Below the pieces are notes generated by a model. The model did not search any database, had not been told where the DNA came from, and saw nothing but the letters and a program-made list of their open reading frames with translations. This document shows, in pieces, positions 44,331 through 53,074 of a stretch of DNA of 64,000 bases. The position numbers were made by a program, and so were the translations under genes. The first letter of the stretch is position 1, and each line of letters starts with the position of its first letter. Origin of the DNA: Mesorhizobium sp. 113-3-3 (GTDB lineage: Bacteria; Pseudomonadota; Alphaproteobacteria; Rhizobiales; Rhizobiaceae); NCBI RefSeq assembly GCF_016756495.1, contig NZ_AP023243.1, forward strand, positions 1,116,001-1,180,000, written 5' to 3'.

Positions 44331-45794
44331 ATGGTCAAGACGCCGAAGATGCGACACTCGAAAAGCCGCCGCGAGCCGGTGACCATCGATCTCGAGCCCG
44401 GTGCCGTCTCCCGCATCGTCGACGAGGATGCCGCCAAGGCAGCGGCCCAGGCCGACGAGGCGAAGGAAGCCGCCGATGCCTCGCAGCCGGAGGCTCCCGA
44501 AGAGCCGGTGCACGCCGACCAGACCGATCTCGAACCCTGGGAGCATGCCGATGGCGTGGGGCAGGCCGGGGCGGAGCCGTCCGCGCAGGCCAAGGCCATT
44601 GAGCCGGAACTGCCCTATCCCGGTTCGGATAAGCCAGCCGATCGCCCTGCCGCCTCCGACTACAATTTCGAGGACGCATCGGCCAAGCGCAGCGACGACA
44701 GGCAGGAAAAAACCCAGACGCGGGAGGAAAAGATGGCGCCGACACCTCCGGCAAAGCGTGGCGGTCTCAACGGCATTGCCGCCGGCATTATCGGTGGCGT
44801 CATTGCGCTCGCCGGCGCCGGCGGCTTGCAATTTGCCGGCGTGCTTGGCGCGCCGGGTTCCGGCGCGGGAGTCTCGCTCGACGGCGTCAATGGCGAGATT
44901 GCTTCGCTGAAGAGCGACATCGCCAGTCTCAAGGAAGCCGGCGGCAACAACGATGCAGCGGCGAAGGTGGTCGGGCTTTCCTCTGGGCTGGAGCAGGTAA
45001 AGGCCGATATCGCGGCGCTGAAATCGGCGGTCGAAAAGGGCGGCGCTGGTGACAATGCCGGGCTTGCCGCCCTTGGCGACAAGGTCAAGCAGATCGAGAC
45101 CGCGGTCGCGGCCCTCGGCAAGGCCGGCAGCGCAGCACCGGTCGATCTCGCCCCGCTCAACGAGAAACTGGCCGGTCTCGACGCGCTGGTGAAATCGGCG
45201 GGCGAGGCGGCCAAGGCGCAGGACGGCCGGCTGACCGCGCTGGAACAGTCGGTGTCGCAGCTTTCCGGCAAGGTCGACGCCCAGGCGTCGCAGCCGAAGA
45301 TCGCGCTCGCCATCGCCGCTTCGGCGCTCAAGTCGGCACTCGACCGCGGCGCGCCATTCTCGGCCGAACTCGATACGCTGGCGGCGATCTCGCCCAATGC
45401 TCCGGAGCTTGCGACCTTGCGGCCCTATGCCGAAAAGGGCGTGCCGACCCGCACCGAGATCGCCGCGCAGATGGATGCCGCCGCCAATGCCATGGTCGCC
45501 GCCGCCACGCCGGTGGACCAGAATGCCGGTTTCCTGCAGAACCTGATGTCGAGCGCCGAATCGCTGGTCAAGGTCCGGCCGATCGGCGCCGTCGAGGGTC
45601 CGGGCGCGCCGGAAACCGTGGCGCGCATGGAAGTGGCGGTCACCCAGGGCGACTACGCCAAGGCGCTAAGCGAATACAACTCGCTGCCCGAGGCCGTGAA
45701 GGCCGCCGGCGCCGACTTTGCCGGCAAATTGAAGGCGCGCATCGAGGTCGAAACCCAGGTCGACGCGCTGATCTCCGGCGCGATGAAGGCATGA
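44331..45794 (+). CDS. Mitofilin/Mic60-like membrane protein
   Basis: A 487-residue protein of the COG4223 type, the alphaproteobacterial relative of mitochondrial Mic60. Residues 1-140 are an acidic Ala/Glu/Pro-rich cytoplasmic region. One transmembrane helix spans about 146-170 (GIAAGIIGGVIALAGAGGLQFAG). Long coiled-coil segments follow (about 185-325, heptads such as LKSDIASLKE). The C-terminal mitofilin-like domain is at about 330-487. Mic60 homologues shape intracytoplasmic membranes in photosynthetic relatives; the hemC-hemD-mic60-hemY neighbourhood is known for the family. The start is ATG at 44331. Confidence 0.85.
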   Translation: MVKTPKMRHSKSRREPVTIDLEPGAVSRIVDEDAAKAAAQADEAKEAADASQPEAPEEPVHADQTDLEPWEHADGVGQAGAEPSAQAKAIEPELPYPGSDKPADRPAASDYNFEDASAKRSDDRQEKTQTREEKMAPTPPAKRGGLNGIAAGIIGGVIALAGAGGLQFAGVLGAPGSGAGVSLDGVNGEIASLKSDIASLKEAGGNNDAAAKVVGLSSGLEQVKADIAALKSAVEKGGAGDNAGLAALGDKVKQIETAVAALGKAGSAAPVDLAPLNEKLAGLDALVKSAGEAAKAQDGRLTALEQSVSQLSGKVDAQASQPKIALAIAASALKSALDRGAPFSAELDTLAAISPNAPELATLRPYAEKGVPTRTEIAAQMDAAANAMVAAATPVDQNAGFLQNLMSSAESLVKVRPIGAVEGPGAPETVARMEVAVTQGDYAKALSEYNSLPEAVKAAGADFAGKLKARIEVETQVDALISGAMKA

Positions 45795-45804
45795 GGGCAA
45801 CAAT

Positions 45805-47406
45805 ATGATCCGCCTGCTCGCCTTCCTCATCGTCGTCTTCGCAGTCGGGCTGGGCTTTGCCTGGCTGGCCGACCGGCCCGGCGACATGGTCGTCACCTTC
45901 AATGGCTACCAATACCAGGTCAGCCTGATGGTGGCGGCGGTAGCCATCGTCGCGGTCGTTGCCGCGGTGATGATCGCGTGGTGGCTGCTCAAGTCGCTGT
46001 GGAACAGCCCCTACACCATCTCGCGCTATTTCCGCGTGCGCCGCCGCGACCGTGGTTACCAGGCGCTGTCGACCGGCATGATCGCCGCCGGCGCCGGCGA
46101 CGGCGCGCTGGCCCGCAAGAAGACCAAGGAAGCGGCCAAGCTGATCCGCTCCGACCAGGAGCCATTGATCCATCTGCTCGAAGCGCAGGCGTCGCTGCTC
46201 GAAGGCGACCATGAAGGCGCTCGGCAAAAGTTCGAGAGCATGCTCGACGATCCCGAAATGCGGCTGCTTGGCCTGCGCGGGCTTTATCTCGAAGCCGAAA
46301 GGCTGGGCGACCGCAACGCCGCGCGGCACTACGCCGGCCGCGCCGCCGCCGTTGCGCCGCAACTCGCCTGGGCGGCCGAATCGACGCTGGAGGAATTGAC
46401 CGCGCGCGGCGACTGGGACGGCGCCTTGAAACTGGTCGACGCGCAGAAGTCGACGCGGCAGATCGAGCGCGACGCCGCCAATCGCCGCCGCGCCGTGCTG
46501 TTGACCGCCAAGGCGCAGTCGCTGGCCGACAGCGATCCCAATGCTGCCAGGACAGCGGCGCTCGAGGCCAACAAGCTGCAGCCGGATTTCGCGCCGGCAG
46601 CCGTTGCCGCGGCGGCAGCGCTGTTCAAGCAGAACGACGTGCGCAAGGGCTCGAAGATCCTGGAGACGGCCTGGAGGGCCGAGCCGCATCCGGAGATCGC
46701 GGAGCTCTACACCCACGCCCGTCCGGGTGACGCCGTGCTCGACCGCCTCAACCGGGCGAAGAAGCTGCAGGAGCTGAAGAAGAACCACGCCGAATCGTCG
46801 ATGACGGTGGCGCGGGCCGCGCTCGACGCGCAGGATTTCTCGACCGCCCGCCGCGAGGCCGAGGCGGCGATCCGGATGGACCGCCGCGAGGGCGCCTATC
46901 TGCTGCTTGCCGATATCGAAGAGGCGGAGACCGGCGACCAGGGCAAGGTGCGGCAGTTGCTGTCCAAGGCGGTGCGGGCGCCGCGCGATCCGGCTTGGGT
47001 CGCCGACGGCGTCGTGTCGGAGCGCTGGGCGCCGGTGTCGCCTGTCACCGGACGGCTCGACGCCTTCGAGTGGCGCGCGCCGATGGAGCGGCTTGGCCAG
47101 TTGATCGACAGCCGCGACGATGCGCCTGAGACCACGGCGCCGGTCATCGGGGCGCTGGCGAAGCCGGCCAGTGAAAAGCCGATCGACGCGATCGAACCGG
47201 CCACGGCGGGCAGCGAGACGACGGCAAAAGGGACCGACAGAAGCGAGGACCACGTCACGCCGGTCACGGCGGCGGCCTTCGCGGCGGTGCCGGACGATGC
47301 CGAGGCGGTCGAGCCGGCGGAAGAACTGGCGCGCCTGCCGGACGATCCGGGCGTCGATCCGGACGAGGAAGCGGAAAAGGCGCCGCGCCGGTTCCGGCTG
47401 TTTTGA
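45805..47406 (+). CDS. HemY N-terminal domain / TPR membrane protein
   Basis: A 533-residue protein. Two N-terminal helices (about 1-20, LLAFLIVVFAVGLGFAWLAD, and 38-60) and the segment VTFNGYQYQVSLMVAAVAIVAV are the HemY_N signature. Helical tetratricopeptide-type repeats cover about 85-400; the C-terminal 130 residues are acidic and probably disordered. Despite its name it is not a porphyrin enzyme; its role near haem genes and Mic60 is unclear. It follows mic60 by 10 nt. Confidence 0.85.
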   Translation: MIRLLAFLIVVFAVGLGFAWLADRPGDMVVTFNGYQYQVSLMVAAVAIVAVVAAVMIAWWLLKSLWNSPYTISRYFRVRRRDRGYQALSTGMIAAGAGDGALARKKTKEAAKLIRSDQEPLIHLLEAQASLLEGDHEGARQKFESMLDDPEMRLLGLRGLYLEAERLGDRNAARHYAGRAAAVAPQLAWAAESTLEELTARGDWDGALKLVDAQKSTRQIERDAANRRRAVLLTAKAQSLADSDPNAARTAALEANKLQPDFAPAAVAAAAALFKQNDVRKGSKILETAWRAEPHPEIAELYTHARPGDAVLDRLNRAKKLQELKKNHAESSMTVARAALDAQDFSTARREAEAAIRMDRREGAYLLLADIEEAETGDQGKVRQLLSKAVRAPRDPAWVADGVVSERWAPVSPVTGRLDAFEWRAPMERLGQLIDSRDDAPETTAPVIGALAKPASEKPIDAIEPATAGSETTAKGTDRSEDHVTPVTAAAFAAVPDDAEAVEPAEELARLPDDPGVDPDEEAEKAPRRFRLF

Positions 47407-47443
47407 ATTTGGGCCGGCTCTTGGGCCGTTGGGGAATGGATTG

Positions 47444-47923
47444 ATGTTCGAACGCGTTCTGTCGTTTCTCAGGGATTTGCCGGCCGGCGCCGGCGCGCAA
47501 CCCAGCACGGACGATCCGCGTGTCGCGGCTTCGGCGCTGCTCTACCATGTGATGAACGCCGACGGCGTGCGCCAGGACGTCGAATGGGAGCGGTTCAAGG
47601 CCGTGCTCTCGGAGAGCTACTCGATCAGCGGCGCCGAACTCGAAGCGCTGGTCGCCGCCGGCGAACGGGCCGACAATGAGGCGATCGACCTCTATGCCTT
47701 CACCAGCGTGCTCAAGCGCCATCTCGACGCGGAAGGGCGCAAGGCCTTTATCGGCCTGATGTGGGAGATCGTCTATGCCGATGGCGAACTGCACGAGCTC
47801 GAGGACAATACGGTTTGGCGCGTCGCCGAGCTGATCGGCGTCGAGCGCCACGACCGGGTCGAGGCGCGCCGCAAGGCGGCGGCGCACGCGCCGGGCGCCC
47901 GTGGAACATCCAGCGACGAATAG
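47444..47923 (+). CDS. TerB-family protein (COG4103)
   Basis: A 159-residue helical protein of the TerB-like group. DPRVAASALLYHVMNADGVRQDVEWERF and GLMWEIVYADGELHELEDNTVWRVAELIGV contain the paired Asp/Glu motifs of the fold (DG-x-x-x-x-E at about 41 and 113), which bind metal in TerB. Function unknown. It is last in the hemC-hemY row, 37 nt after hemY. Confidence 0.85.
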   Translation: MFERVLSFLRDLPAGAGAQPSTDDPRVAASALLYHVMNADGVRQDVEWERFKAVLSESYSISGAELEALVAAGERADNEAIDLYAFTSVLKRHLDAEGRKAFIGLMWEIVYADGELHELEDNTVWRVAELIGVERHDRVEARRKAAAHAPGARGTSSDE

Positions 47924-47941
47924 ACGGGATTTCGCCTGACG

Positions 47942-48658
47942 ATGCCGCGCGCAACGAGCTCGAAGCCAAAAATCCTGATCGTCCTGCATCAGGAGAATTC
48001 GAGCCCCGGACGCGTCGGCCACATGCTCATCGAAGAGGGTTTCGAGCTCGACATCCGCCGCCCGCCGCTGGGCGATGCCTTGCCGGAAACGCTGGACGGC
48101 CACGCCGGCACGGTGGTGTTCGGCGGGCCGATGAGCGCCAATGACGAGGACGAGTTCGTCCGCCGCGAGACCAGCTGGCTGGAAATCCCGCTGCGGGAGA
48201 ACCGGCCATGCCTCGGCATCTGCCTCGGCGCGCAGATGCTGGTCAACCATCTCGGCGGCAAGGTCGAGGGGCACGGCGAGGGGCTGGTCGAGATCGGCTG
48301 GTATCCGCTCAAGGCGACCGAGGCCGGCAGGAAGCTGATGCACTGGCCCGACATGGTCTACCAGTTCCACCGCGAGGGTTTTTCCTTGCCCAGGGACGCG
48401 ACGCTGCTGGCGACGGCCGAGACCTATCCCAACCAGGCCTTCCGCTATGGCGACAATGCTTGGGGCATCCAGTTCCACGGCGAGTTGACCCGGGTGATGA
48501 TGCAGCGCTGGGTGGTGCGCGGCGCGCATCGCTTCGAACTGCCGGGCGCACAGCCCGGCCGCGATCACCTCGGCGGCCGGCTGATCTGGGACATGCATCT
48601 GAAACGCTGGCTGGACGAGTTCTTGCGGATGGTGTTTGGCAGATCGGCAGTGCGGTAG
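47942..48658 (+). CDS. Class I glutamine amidotransferase
   Basis: A 238-residue protein with the GATase triad: Cys94 (GICLGAQM), His179 and Glu181 (GIQFHGEL). The oxyanion strand is VVFGGPMSANDED (58-70). It resembles the stand-alone GMP-synthase-like amidotransferases in catabolic and amino-acid clusters rather than GuaA, because no synthetase domain is fused. The partner is unknown. It starts 18 nt after the TerB gene. Confidence 0.84.
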   Translation: MPRATSSKPKILIVLHQENSSPGRVGHMLIEEGFELDIRRPPLGDALPETLDGHAGTVVFGGPMSANDEDEFVRRETSWLEIPLRENRPCLGICLGAQMLVNHLGGKVEGHGEGLVEIGWYPLKATEAGRKLMHWPDMVYQFHREGFSLPRDATLLATAETYPNQAFRYGDNAWGIQFHGELTRVMMQRWVVRGAHRFELPGAQPGRDHLGGRLIWDMHLKRWLDEFLRMVFGRSAVR

Positions 48659-48700
48659 CTCTATCGTCACTCTGGACGGAGAACCGCTCTTGCGGCTCCT

Positions 48701-49009
48701 CTAGGGTTCGAGCACCGGCCGAAGGAAGCTGCGCTCGTAGCTTAGGATGCTGCGATTGCGGTTTTCCGTTTCAAACACCTCCTGGCATTCCGGGTCGGCG
48801 GCCATCCGCTTGCGATAGTCCTCGTAGTCGGCAAGGCTCGGAAAGCTGAACATGGCGTAGGCGATATTGTTGGCTCCTTCGCTCGGGAGGAAATAGCCAT
48901 GATGGTTTCCGCCGAGGCGATTGACCAGGCCGATCCAGCGACGGCCATATTCTTCAAACTCGGCAAGCTTGTACGGATCGATGACATATTTCAGGTAACA
49001 GGTAATCAT
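48701..49009 (-). CDS. NIPSNAP family protein
   Basis: A 102-residue ferredoxin-like protein of the NIPSNAP family. ITCYLKYVIDPYKLAEFEEYGRRWIGLVNRLGG and the closing ENRNRSILSYERSFLRP are typical. Function in bacteria unknown. The ATG at 49009 follows CAGGAGCTGCC; the longer frame to 49129 overlaps the MFS gene. It follows that MFS gene by 34 nt on the same strand. Confidence 0.87.
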   Translation of the reverse strand: MITCYLKYVIDPYKLAEFEEYGRRWIGLVNRLGGNHHGYFLPSEGANNIAYAMFSFPSLADYEDYRKRMAADPECQEVFETENRNRSILSYERSFLRPVLEP

Positions 49010-49043
49010 GGCAGCTCCTGTGACAGGGTAATCATGCTGAGCA

Positions 49044-50282
49044 TCAGTTTCGCCCGTTGAGGTGGCGCACCTTGCGCAACTGCGGGAACAGCCACGCCCA
49101 CAACCCCGCCACCGCGATCGCACCAACACCGCCGATCACCACGGCAGGCACCGTGCCGATCAGCGCCGCCATGGTGCCGGCGCGGAATTCGCCGACTTCG
49201 TTGGAGGCGCCGACGAAGACCTGGTTGACGGCGTTGACGCGGCCACGCACCTCGTCCGGCGTCCACAACTGGATCAGCGTCTCCCTGATATAGACGCTGA
49301 ACATGTCGGTGGCGCCGAGGAGGGCGAGTGCGACGATCGACAGCCAGGTGACGGTCGACAGGCCAAACAATACCGTGCAGGCGCCGAAGGCCGCGACGAA
49401 GCCGAGCATGATCTTGCCGGCATTGTCGCGAAGCGGGTGCCCGGCCAGCCATACCGCCACGCAGATGGCGCCGATGCCGGGCGCCGAGCGCAACAGGCCG
49501 AGGCCCCACGGGCCGAGTTCAAGAATGTCGCGCGCATAGACCGGCAGCAATGCCGAGGCGCCGGACAGGAGCACCGCGAAGAGGTCGAGCGAGATGGCGC
49601 CGAGCACGATCTTCTCGCTCCAGATGTAGCGGAAGCCGGCAAACAGCGTCTCCATGGAAGGCTTGTCGGTGGCGGTCCGCTGGGCGGGCCTGGGAATGGT
49701 GAAAATCAAAAGGGCGGCAACCAGCATCAGGATGGCGGCGGTGCCATAGGCCGCTTCCGCCGACACGCCGTAGAGCAGGCCGCCGGCAACCGGTCCAACG
49801 ATGGTCGCCGTCTGCCAGGCGGACGAGTTCCAGGCAATCGCGTTGCCGAAATCCTCCGGCGGCACCAGATTGGCGAACAGCGACGAAGAGGCTGGTCCGT
49901 AAAAGGCGCGCGCCATACCGAACAGCGCTAGAACCACAAAGATCGGCAGCGGACTGACGAGGCCGCGAAGCGTGAAGTACAGGAGAACGAGCGCGCAGCC
50001 TGCCTCGGTCACCGTCGACAATGCCATGATCAGCCGGCGGCCGAAACGGTCGGCGACGACGCCGGTGACCAGCACCAAAAGCAGGGACGGCAGGAACTGG
50101 ACGATGCCGACGATGCCGAGATCGAAGGGATCGCGCGTCAGATCATAGATCTGCCAGCCGACGGCGACAGAGACGATCATGGTCGCGAAAGTGGTGAGGA
50201 AGCGCGCCGTCCAGTAGCTGAGGAAGGCTTTGTGCCGGAAGGCAGCGTAGCGCTGCTCAGGTGAAGTTTGTGCTGATGTCAT
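49044..50282 (-). CDS. MFS transporter (EntS-like, MFS_3)
   Basis: A 412-residue exporter with 12 predicted helices. RHKAFLSYWTARFLTTFATMIVSVAVGWQIYDLT at the start and GVVADRFGRRLIM (motif A) are typical of the EntS/MFS_3 group exporting siderophores or drugs; ATDMFSVYIRETLIQLWTPDEVRGRVNAVNQVFVGASNEVGEF is the late signature. The substrate is not evident; no siderophore genes are nearby. Confidence 0.9.
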   Translation of the reverse strand: MTSAQTSPEQRYAAFRHKAFLSYWTARFLTTFATMIVSVAVGWQIYDLTRDPFDLGIVGIVQFLPSLLLVLVTGVVADRFGRRLIMALSTVTEAGCALVLLYFTLRGLVSPLPIFVVLALFGMARAFYGPASSSLFANLVPPEDFGNAIAWNSSAWQTATIVGPVAGGLLYGVSAEAAYGTAAILMLVAALLIFTIPRPAQRTATDKPSMETLFAGFRYIWSEKIVLGAISLDLFAVLLSGASALLPVYARDILELGPWGLGLLRSAPGIGAICVAVWLAGHPLRDNAGKIMLGFVAAFGACTVLFGLSTVTWLSIVALALLGATDMFSVYIRETLIQLWTPDEVRGRVNAVNQVFVGASNEVGEFRAGTMAALIGTVPAVVIGGVGAIAVAGLWAWLFPQLRKVRHLNGRN

Positions 50283-50443
50283 GGAGAGAGGCCCCGTTGC
50301 GATGGCATTGATCGGCGGGGCACTTCCCGGATGGGCGCTGGTCCGACCAATGGAACGTCTAACAAAGTTCGCGGCGGGATGTGCGCTAAAATCAGGCCTG
50401 GATCAAGGGATTTCCGGACTGTTCCTTCGATCGCACAAGGACG

Positions 50444-51544
50444 TTACTGCCGAAGCGCGGCCGAAATGGCGTCCAGCCCGCCCCTCAATTCAGCTTCCGT
50501 TGGCCAGCCGAAACCGACGCGGAAGAAGCGTTTTTCCATCTCGAACCAGTGGCCCGGTCCGACATAGGTGCCATGGTTTTCCAGCAGATTGAGATAGAAC
50601 TTGTCGAGGTCGAAGCCTGGTTCGACGTTGAGGCGCGGGAAGCCGACGACACCGCCCTCGGGCCTGATCCAGTCGACCAGCGGCTCGCGGTCGATCCAGG
50701 CCTGGACGATGTCGCGACGCTTGGCCATTTCGGGCAGCAGGGCTCCGAGGAAAGCTTCCCGGCGCTCCAGCATGCCGCGCGCAATGCCCTCGTCGATGAC
50801 GCTGCCACAGATTCCGATCTGCTCCTTGGCGGCGAGGAATGTCTCCTGAAGCGCTGCATCCCTGGTGATCAGCCAGCCGATGCGGATGCCGGGAATGCCG
50901 AAGGCCTTCGACAGCGACGAGACGCTGATCGCCTTCTTGCTGAGCGAAGCCGCCGATGGCAGGCGCCGGCCATAGGAGAGGTCGCGATAGGTCTCGTCGA
51001 CCAGCAAATGGCAGTTGCGGCTCTCCGCGAGCGCCACCAGCGCGTCGAGATCGGCTTGGCCCATCATCGTGCCGGTCGGGTTGTGCGGGCAGGTGACGCT
51101 GATCAGTTTCGTGTTCGGCCGAATCGCCGCCCTGACAGCCTCGACATCGATGGCGAAGCCGTCCTCGAAAGCGAGGTCGACAAAGCTGATGGCGCAGCCG
51201 ATCGCGCGCGGGGTTTCGATGTTGGTGGCATAGTTGGGCCTGATGACGACGAGATGATCGCTCGCCGACAGAAGCGATGTCGAGATGATGAACAGCGCGC
51301 CGGCGGCACCGGCGGTGACCAGGACATCGTCAGGCGAGACGCCGGCATCCTGCGCCGCGATCAGCGCGCGCAGTTCCTTGTCGCCGCGATGCTCGCCGTA
51401 GAACAGCGTGAGATCAGGCAGCGACAGGCCGATGTCGGAAAGCTTCTGGTCGGCGATCGAGCTTTCGGAGAGATTGAAGCGGATGCGGTCGTAGCCGTAT
51501 TCCTCCGGCGCTTCCTTCTCGATCACCATCCTGGTGTAGTTCAT
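50444..51544 (-). CDS. PLP-dependent aminotransferase class I/II
   Basis: A 366-residue fold-type I enzyme. The PLP Lys is Lys213 (SSLSKAFGIPGIRIGW), with Asn155 (HNPTG), Asp183 and Tyr186 (DETYRDL) and Arg221 as cofactor and carboxylate contacts. The N-terminal stretch lacks the usual leader of AspB, and the enzyme looks like the small capreomycidine-synthase/histidinol-phosphate-like group. Substrate not assignable. The ATG at 51544 matches the family start. Its gene ends 161 bp from the MFS gene. Confidence 0.88.
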   Translation of the reverse strand: MNYTRMVIEKEAPEEYGYDRIRFNLSESSIADQKLSDIGLSLPDLTLFYGEHRGDKELRALIAAQDAGVSPDDVLVTAGAAGALFIISTSLLSASDHLVVIRPNYATNIETPRAIGCAISFVDLAFEDGFAIDVEAVRAAIRPNTKLISVTCPHNPTGTMMGQADLDALVALAESRNCHLLVDETYRDLSYGRRLPSAASLSKKAISVSSLSKAFGIPGIRIGWLITRDAALQETFLAAKEQIGICGSVIDEGIARGMLERREAFLGALLPEMAKRRDIVQAWIDREPLVDWIRPEGGVVGFPRLNVEPGFDLDKFYLNLLENHGTYVGPGHWFEMEKRFFRVGFGWPTEAELRGGLDAISAALRQ

Positions 51545-51583
51545 GGCTTCCCCCGGATCACCCTTGCCTGGTCTATCCAAGCC

Positions 51584-51629
51584 ACAAAAACAGGAAGCCT
51601 GCCAAGGCGGTTTCGCCGGCAGGCTCCTG
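51584..51629 (-). terminator. Rho-independent terminator of mucR
   Basis: On the minus strand AGCCTGCC/GGCAGGCT (51618-51625 with 51596-51603) forms the stem and TGTTTTTG follows. It lies about 40 nt past the mucR stop. Confidence 0.8.
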
Positions 51630-51666
51630 TTCCAGTCGTTCTAAATATTGGCTCAGGCCTGAATGC

Positions 51667-52125
51667 TCAGGCCGAAACCTTGACCTTGCGGCCCTTGGTC
51701 TTGACGGGCACCACTTCGACGGCCTTGCGGCCGAGGCCGATCGACTTCGCCAGTTGCGAGCGCGAGGCCGCGTAATTCGGCGCAACCATCGGATAATCCG
51801 ACGGCAGGCCCCATTTGGCGCGGTAGGCGTCCGGCGTCAGGCCGAAATGCACGCCGAGATGGCGCTTCAGCGATTTGAACTTCTTGCCGTCCTCGAGGCA
51901 GATGATGAAATCCGGCGTCACCGACTTCTTCGGGTTGACCGCGGGAACCAGGGGGGCGGCCACCGGCACGGCCGGCTTGCCGAGCCCGCCGATCGAGGTG
52001 GCGACGCTGGCGATGAGGTCCGCCAGGCCGGAGGCGGGCAGGCGGTTCTTCTCAACGTAGGCGGATACGATGTGGGCGGTCAGCTCGAGAAGGTCGATGC
52101 GAGCGTCGTTGCTATCGTCGGTCAA
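51667..52125 (-). CDS. mucR: Ros/MucR-family transcriptional regulator
   Basis: A 152-residue regulator of exopolysaccharide, motility and nodulation-type genes in rhizobia. The Ros-type finger runs Cys76-x2-Asp79-x9-His89-x3-His93 (CLEDGKKFKSLKRHLGVH), so the second canonical Cys is Asp; such variants have been described in Mesorhizobium Ml proteins. YRAKWGLPSDYPMVAPNYAASRSQLAKSIGLGRK is highly typical. The start is TTG at 52125 after GGAGGAAACA. Terminated at 51584. Confidence 0.92.
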   Translation of the reverse strand: MTDDSNDARIDLLELTAHIVSAYVEKNRLPASGLADLIASVATSIGGLGKPAVPVAAPLVPAVNPKKSVTPDFIICLEDGKKFKSLKRHLGVHFGLTPDAYRAKWGLPSDYPMVAPNYAASRSQLAKSIGLGRKAVEVVPVKTKGRKVKVSA

Positions 52126-52340
52126 TGTTTCCTCCGTCTATGGTGCACGGCCTCGAAAATGGGGATCGTTTTCGAAAGGGCGAGGCACAAAATCGAAAAA
52201 GATGCTGAAGCGTCTCTGGCGTATCCAGTGAAGCACGCGGGGGCAGCGCGCGAAATTCCTAGTCGGCAAATCTGCGCAACGCAATGATCAAGCGCGGCGC
52301 CACACGTTATTTTGAACAACTATACTAAACTGTAATACTA
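52126..52340. other. Upstream region of mucR, with A/T-rich block
   Basis: A 215-bp gap. The block at about 52300-52345 is markedly A/T-rich in an otherwise G+C-rich region. MucR proteins bind A/T-rich sites and repress their own genes, so this may be an autoregulatory region. No gene and no clear terminator for the plus side were seen. Confidence 0.4.
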
Positions 52341-53045
52341 TCAGACAATCAGGACTTTGTCTCGCCACAGACGAAATCCGCCTTCGAAGGCGCGTGTGTT
52401 GTCACCGCGCCTGGCCTCGGCTGGTAACGTGTCGAGCTTGTCGACATTGCCGCCGCCAATGACGATATAGTCTGGCTGCAAGGCGGCGCGCAGCCGGGTG
52501 ACGACGTCGAAGACATATTTGCGCCACTTCTTCTTGCCGCGCTTTTCCAGGCCGCGCTCGCCGACATAGTCCTCGAAACTCTGGCCTTTCCTGTAGGGAA
52601 GATGGGCGAGCTCCATCGGCTGCCCGACATTGTCGAAGACCATCGCCGCGCCGAGGCCGGTACCGAGCCCGAGGAACAGCATGCGCCCGCCTTCATAGCT
52701 GCCGATGGCCTGCATCAGCGCATCATTGACCACCTTGACCGGCTTGTTGAACTGCGCGGCGAAATCGAAGCCGGCCCAGCCCTTGCCGAGATTCTTGGGG
52801 TCGAGCACCGGCTTGTTGTGACGCACCGGACCGGGATAGCCCATCGAGATGACGTCATAGGACAGGCCCTCGGCGAGCTTCTTCACCTTGTCGATCATCT
52901 GCTGCGGCGTCAGGTCAGGGCCGGAATCGTCGCGGCGCTCCTCGCCGCCGGCGCTGGTCAGGATCTTGACGTGCGAGCCGCCAATGTCGATCGTCAGCAC
53001 GATCTGCTCGGCGCCCAATGCCGGTTGCTTCACTGCCTTGGCCAT
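52341..53045 (-). CDS. ROK-family kinase, polyphosphate-glucokinase-like
   Basis: A 234-residue sugar kinase. The phosphate-1 loop is LTIDIGGSHVKI (about 17-28), the catalytic Asp is in VVNDALMQAIG, and LFLGLGTGLGAAMVFDN is the ATP-side Gly loop. The end KWRKYVFDVVTRLRAALQPDYIVIGGGNVDKL resembles polyphosphate glucokinases. It should phosphorylate glucose, with polyphosphate or ATP as donor. It is the last gene of the GH15-gnd-zwf row, 29 nt after zwf, feeding glucose-6-phosphate to zwf. Confidence 0.82.
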   Translation of the reverse strand: MAKAVKQPALGAEQIVLTIDIGGSHVKILTSAGGEERRDDSGPDLTPQQMIDKVKKLAEGLSYDVISMGYPGPVRHNKPVLDPKNLGKGWAGFDFAAQFNKPVKVVNDALMQAIGSYEGGRMLFLGLGTGLGAAMVFDNVGQPMELAHLPYRKGQSFEDYVGERGLEKRGKKKWRKYVFDVVTRLRAALQPDYIVIGGGNVDKLDTLPAEARRGDNTRAFEGGFRLWRDKVLIV

Positions 53046-53074
53046 CGTGTCCCCTCCACTTCTACCAACGGAAC

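Noticed and set aside
45640..47508. 622-codon minus-strand frame opposite hemY
   Set aside because: Composition is typical of antisense shadow frames (Arg/Gln/Gly-rich, no domains), and the plus strand carries a recognisable HemY_N protein.
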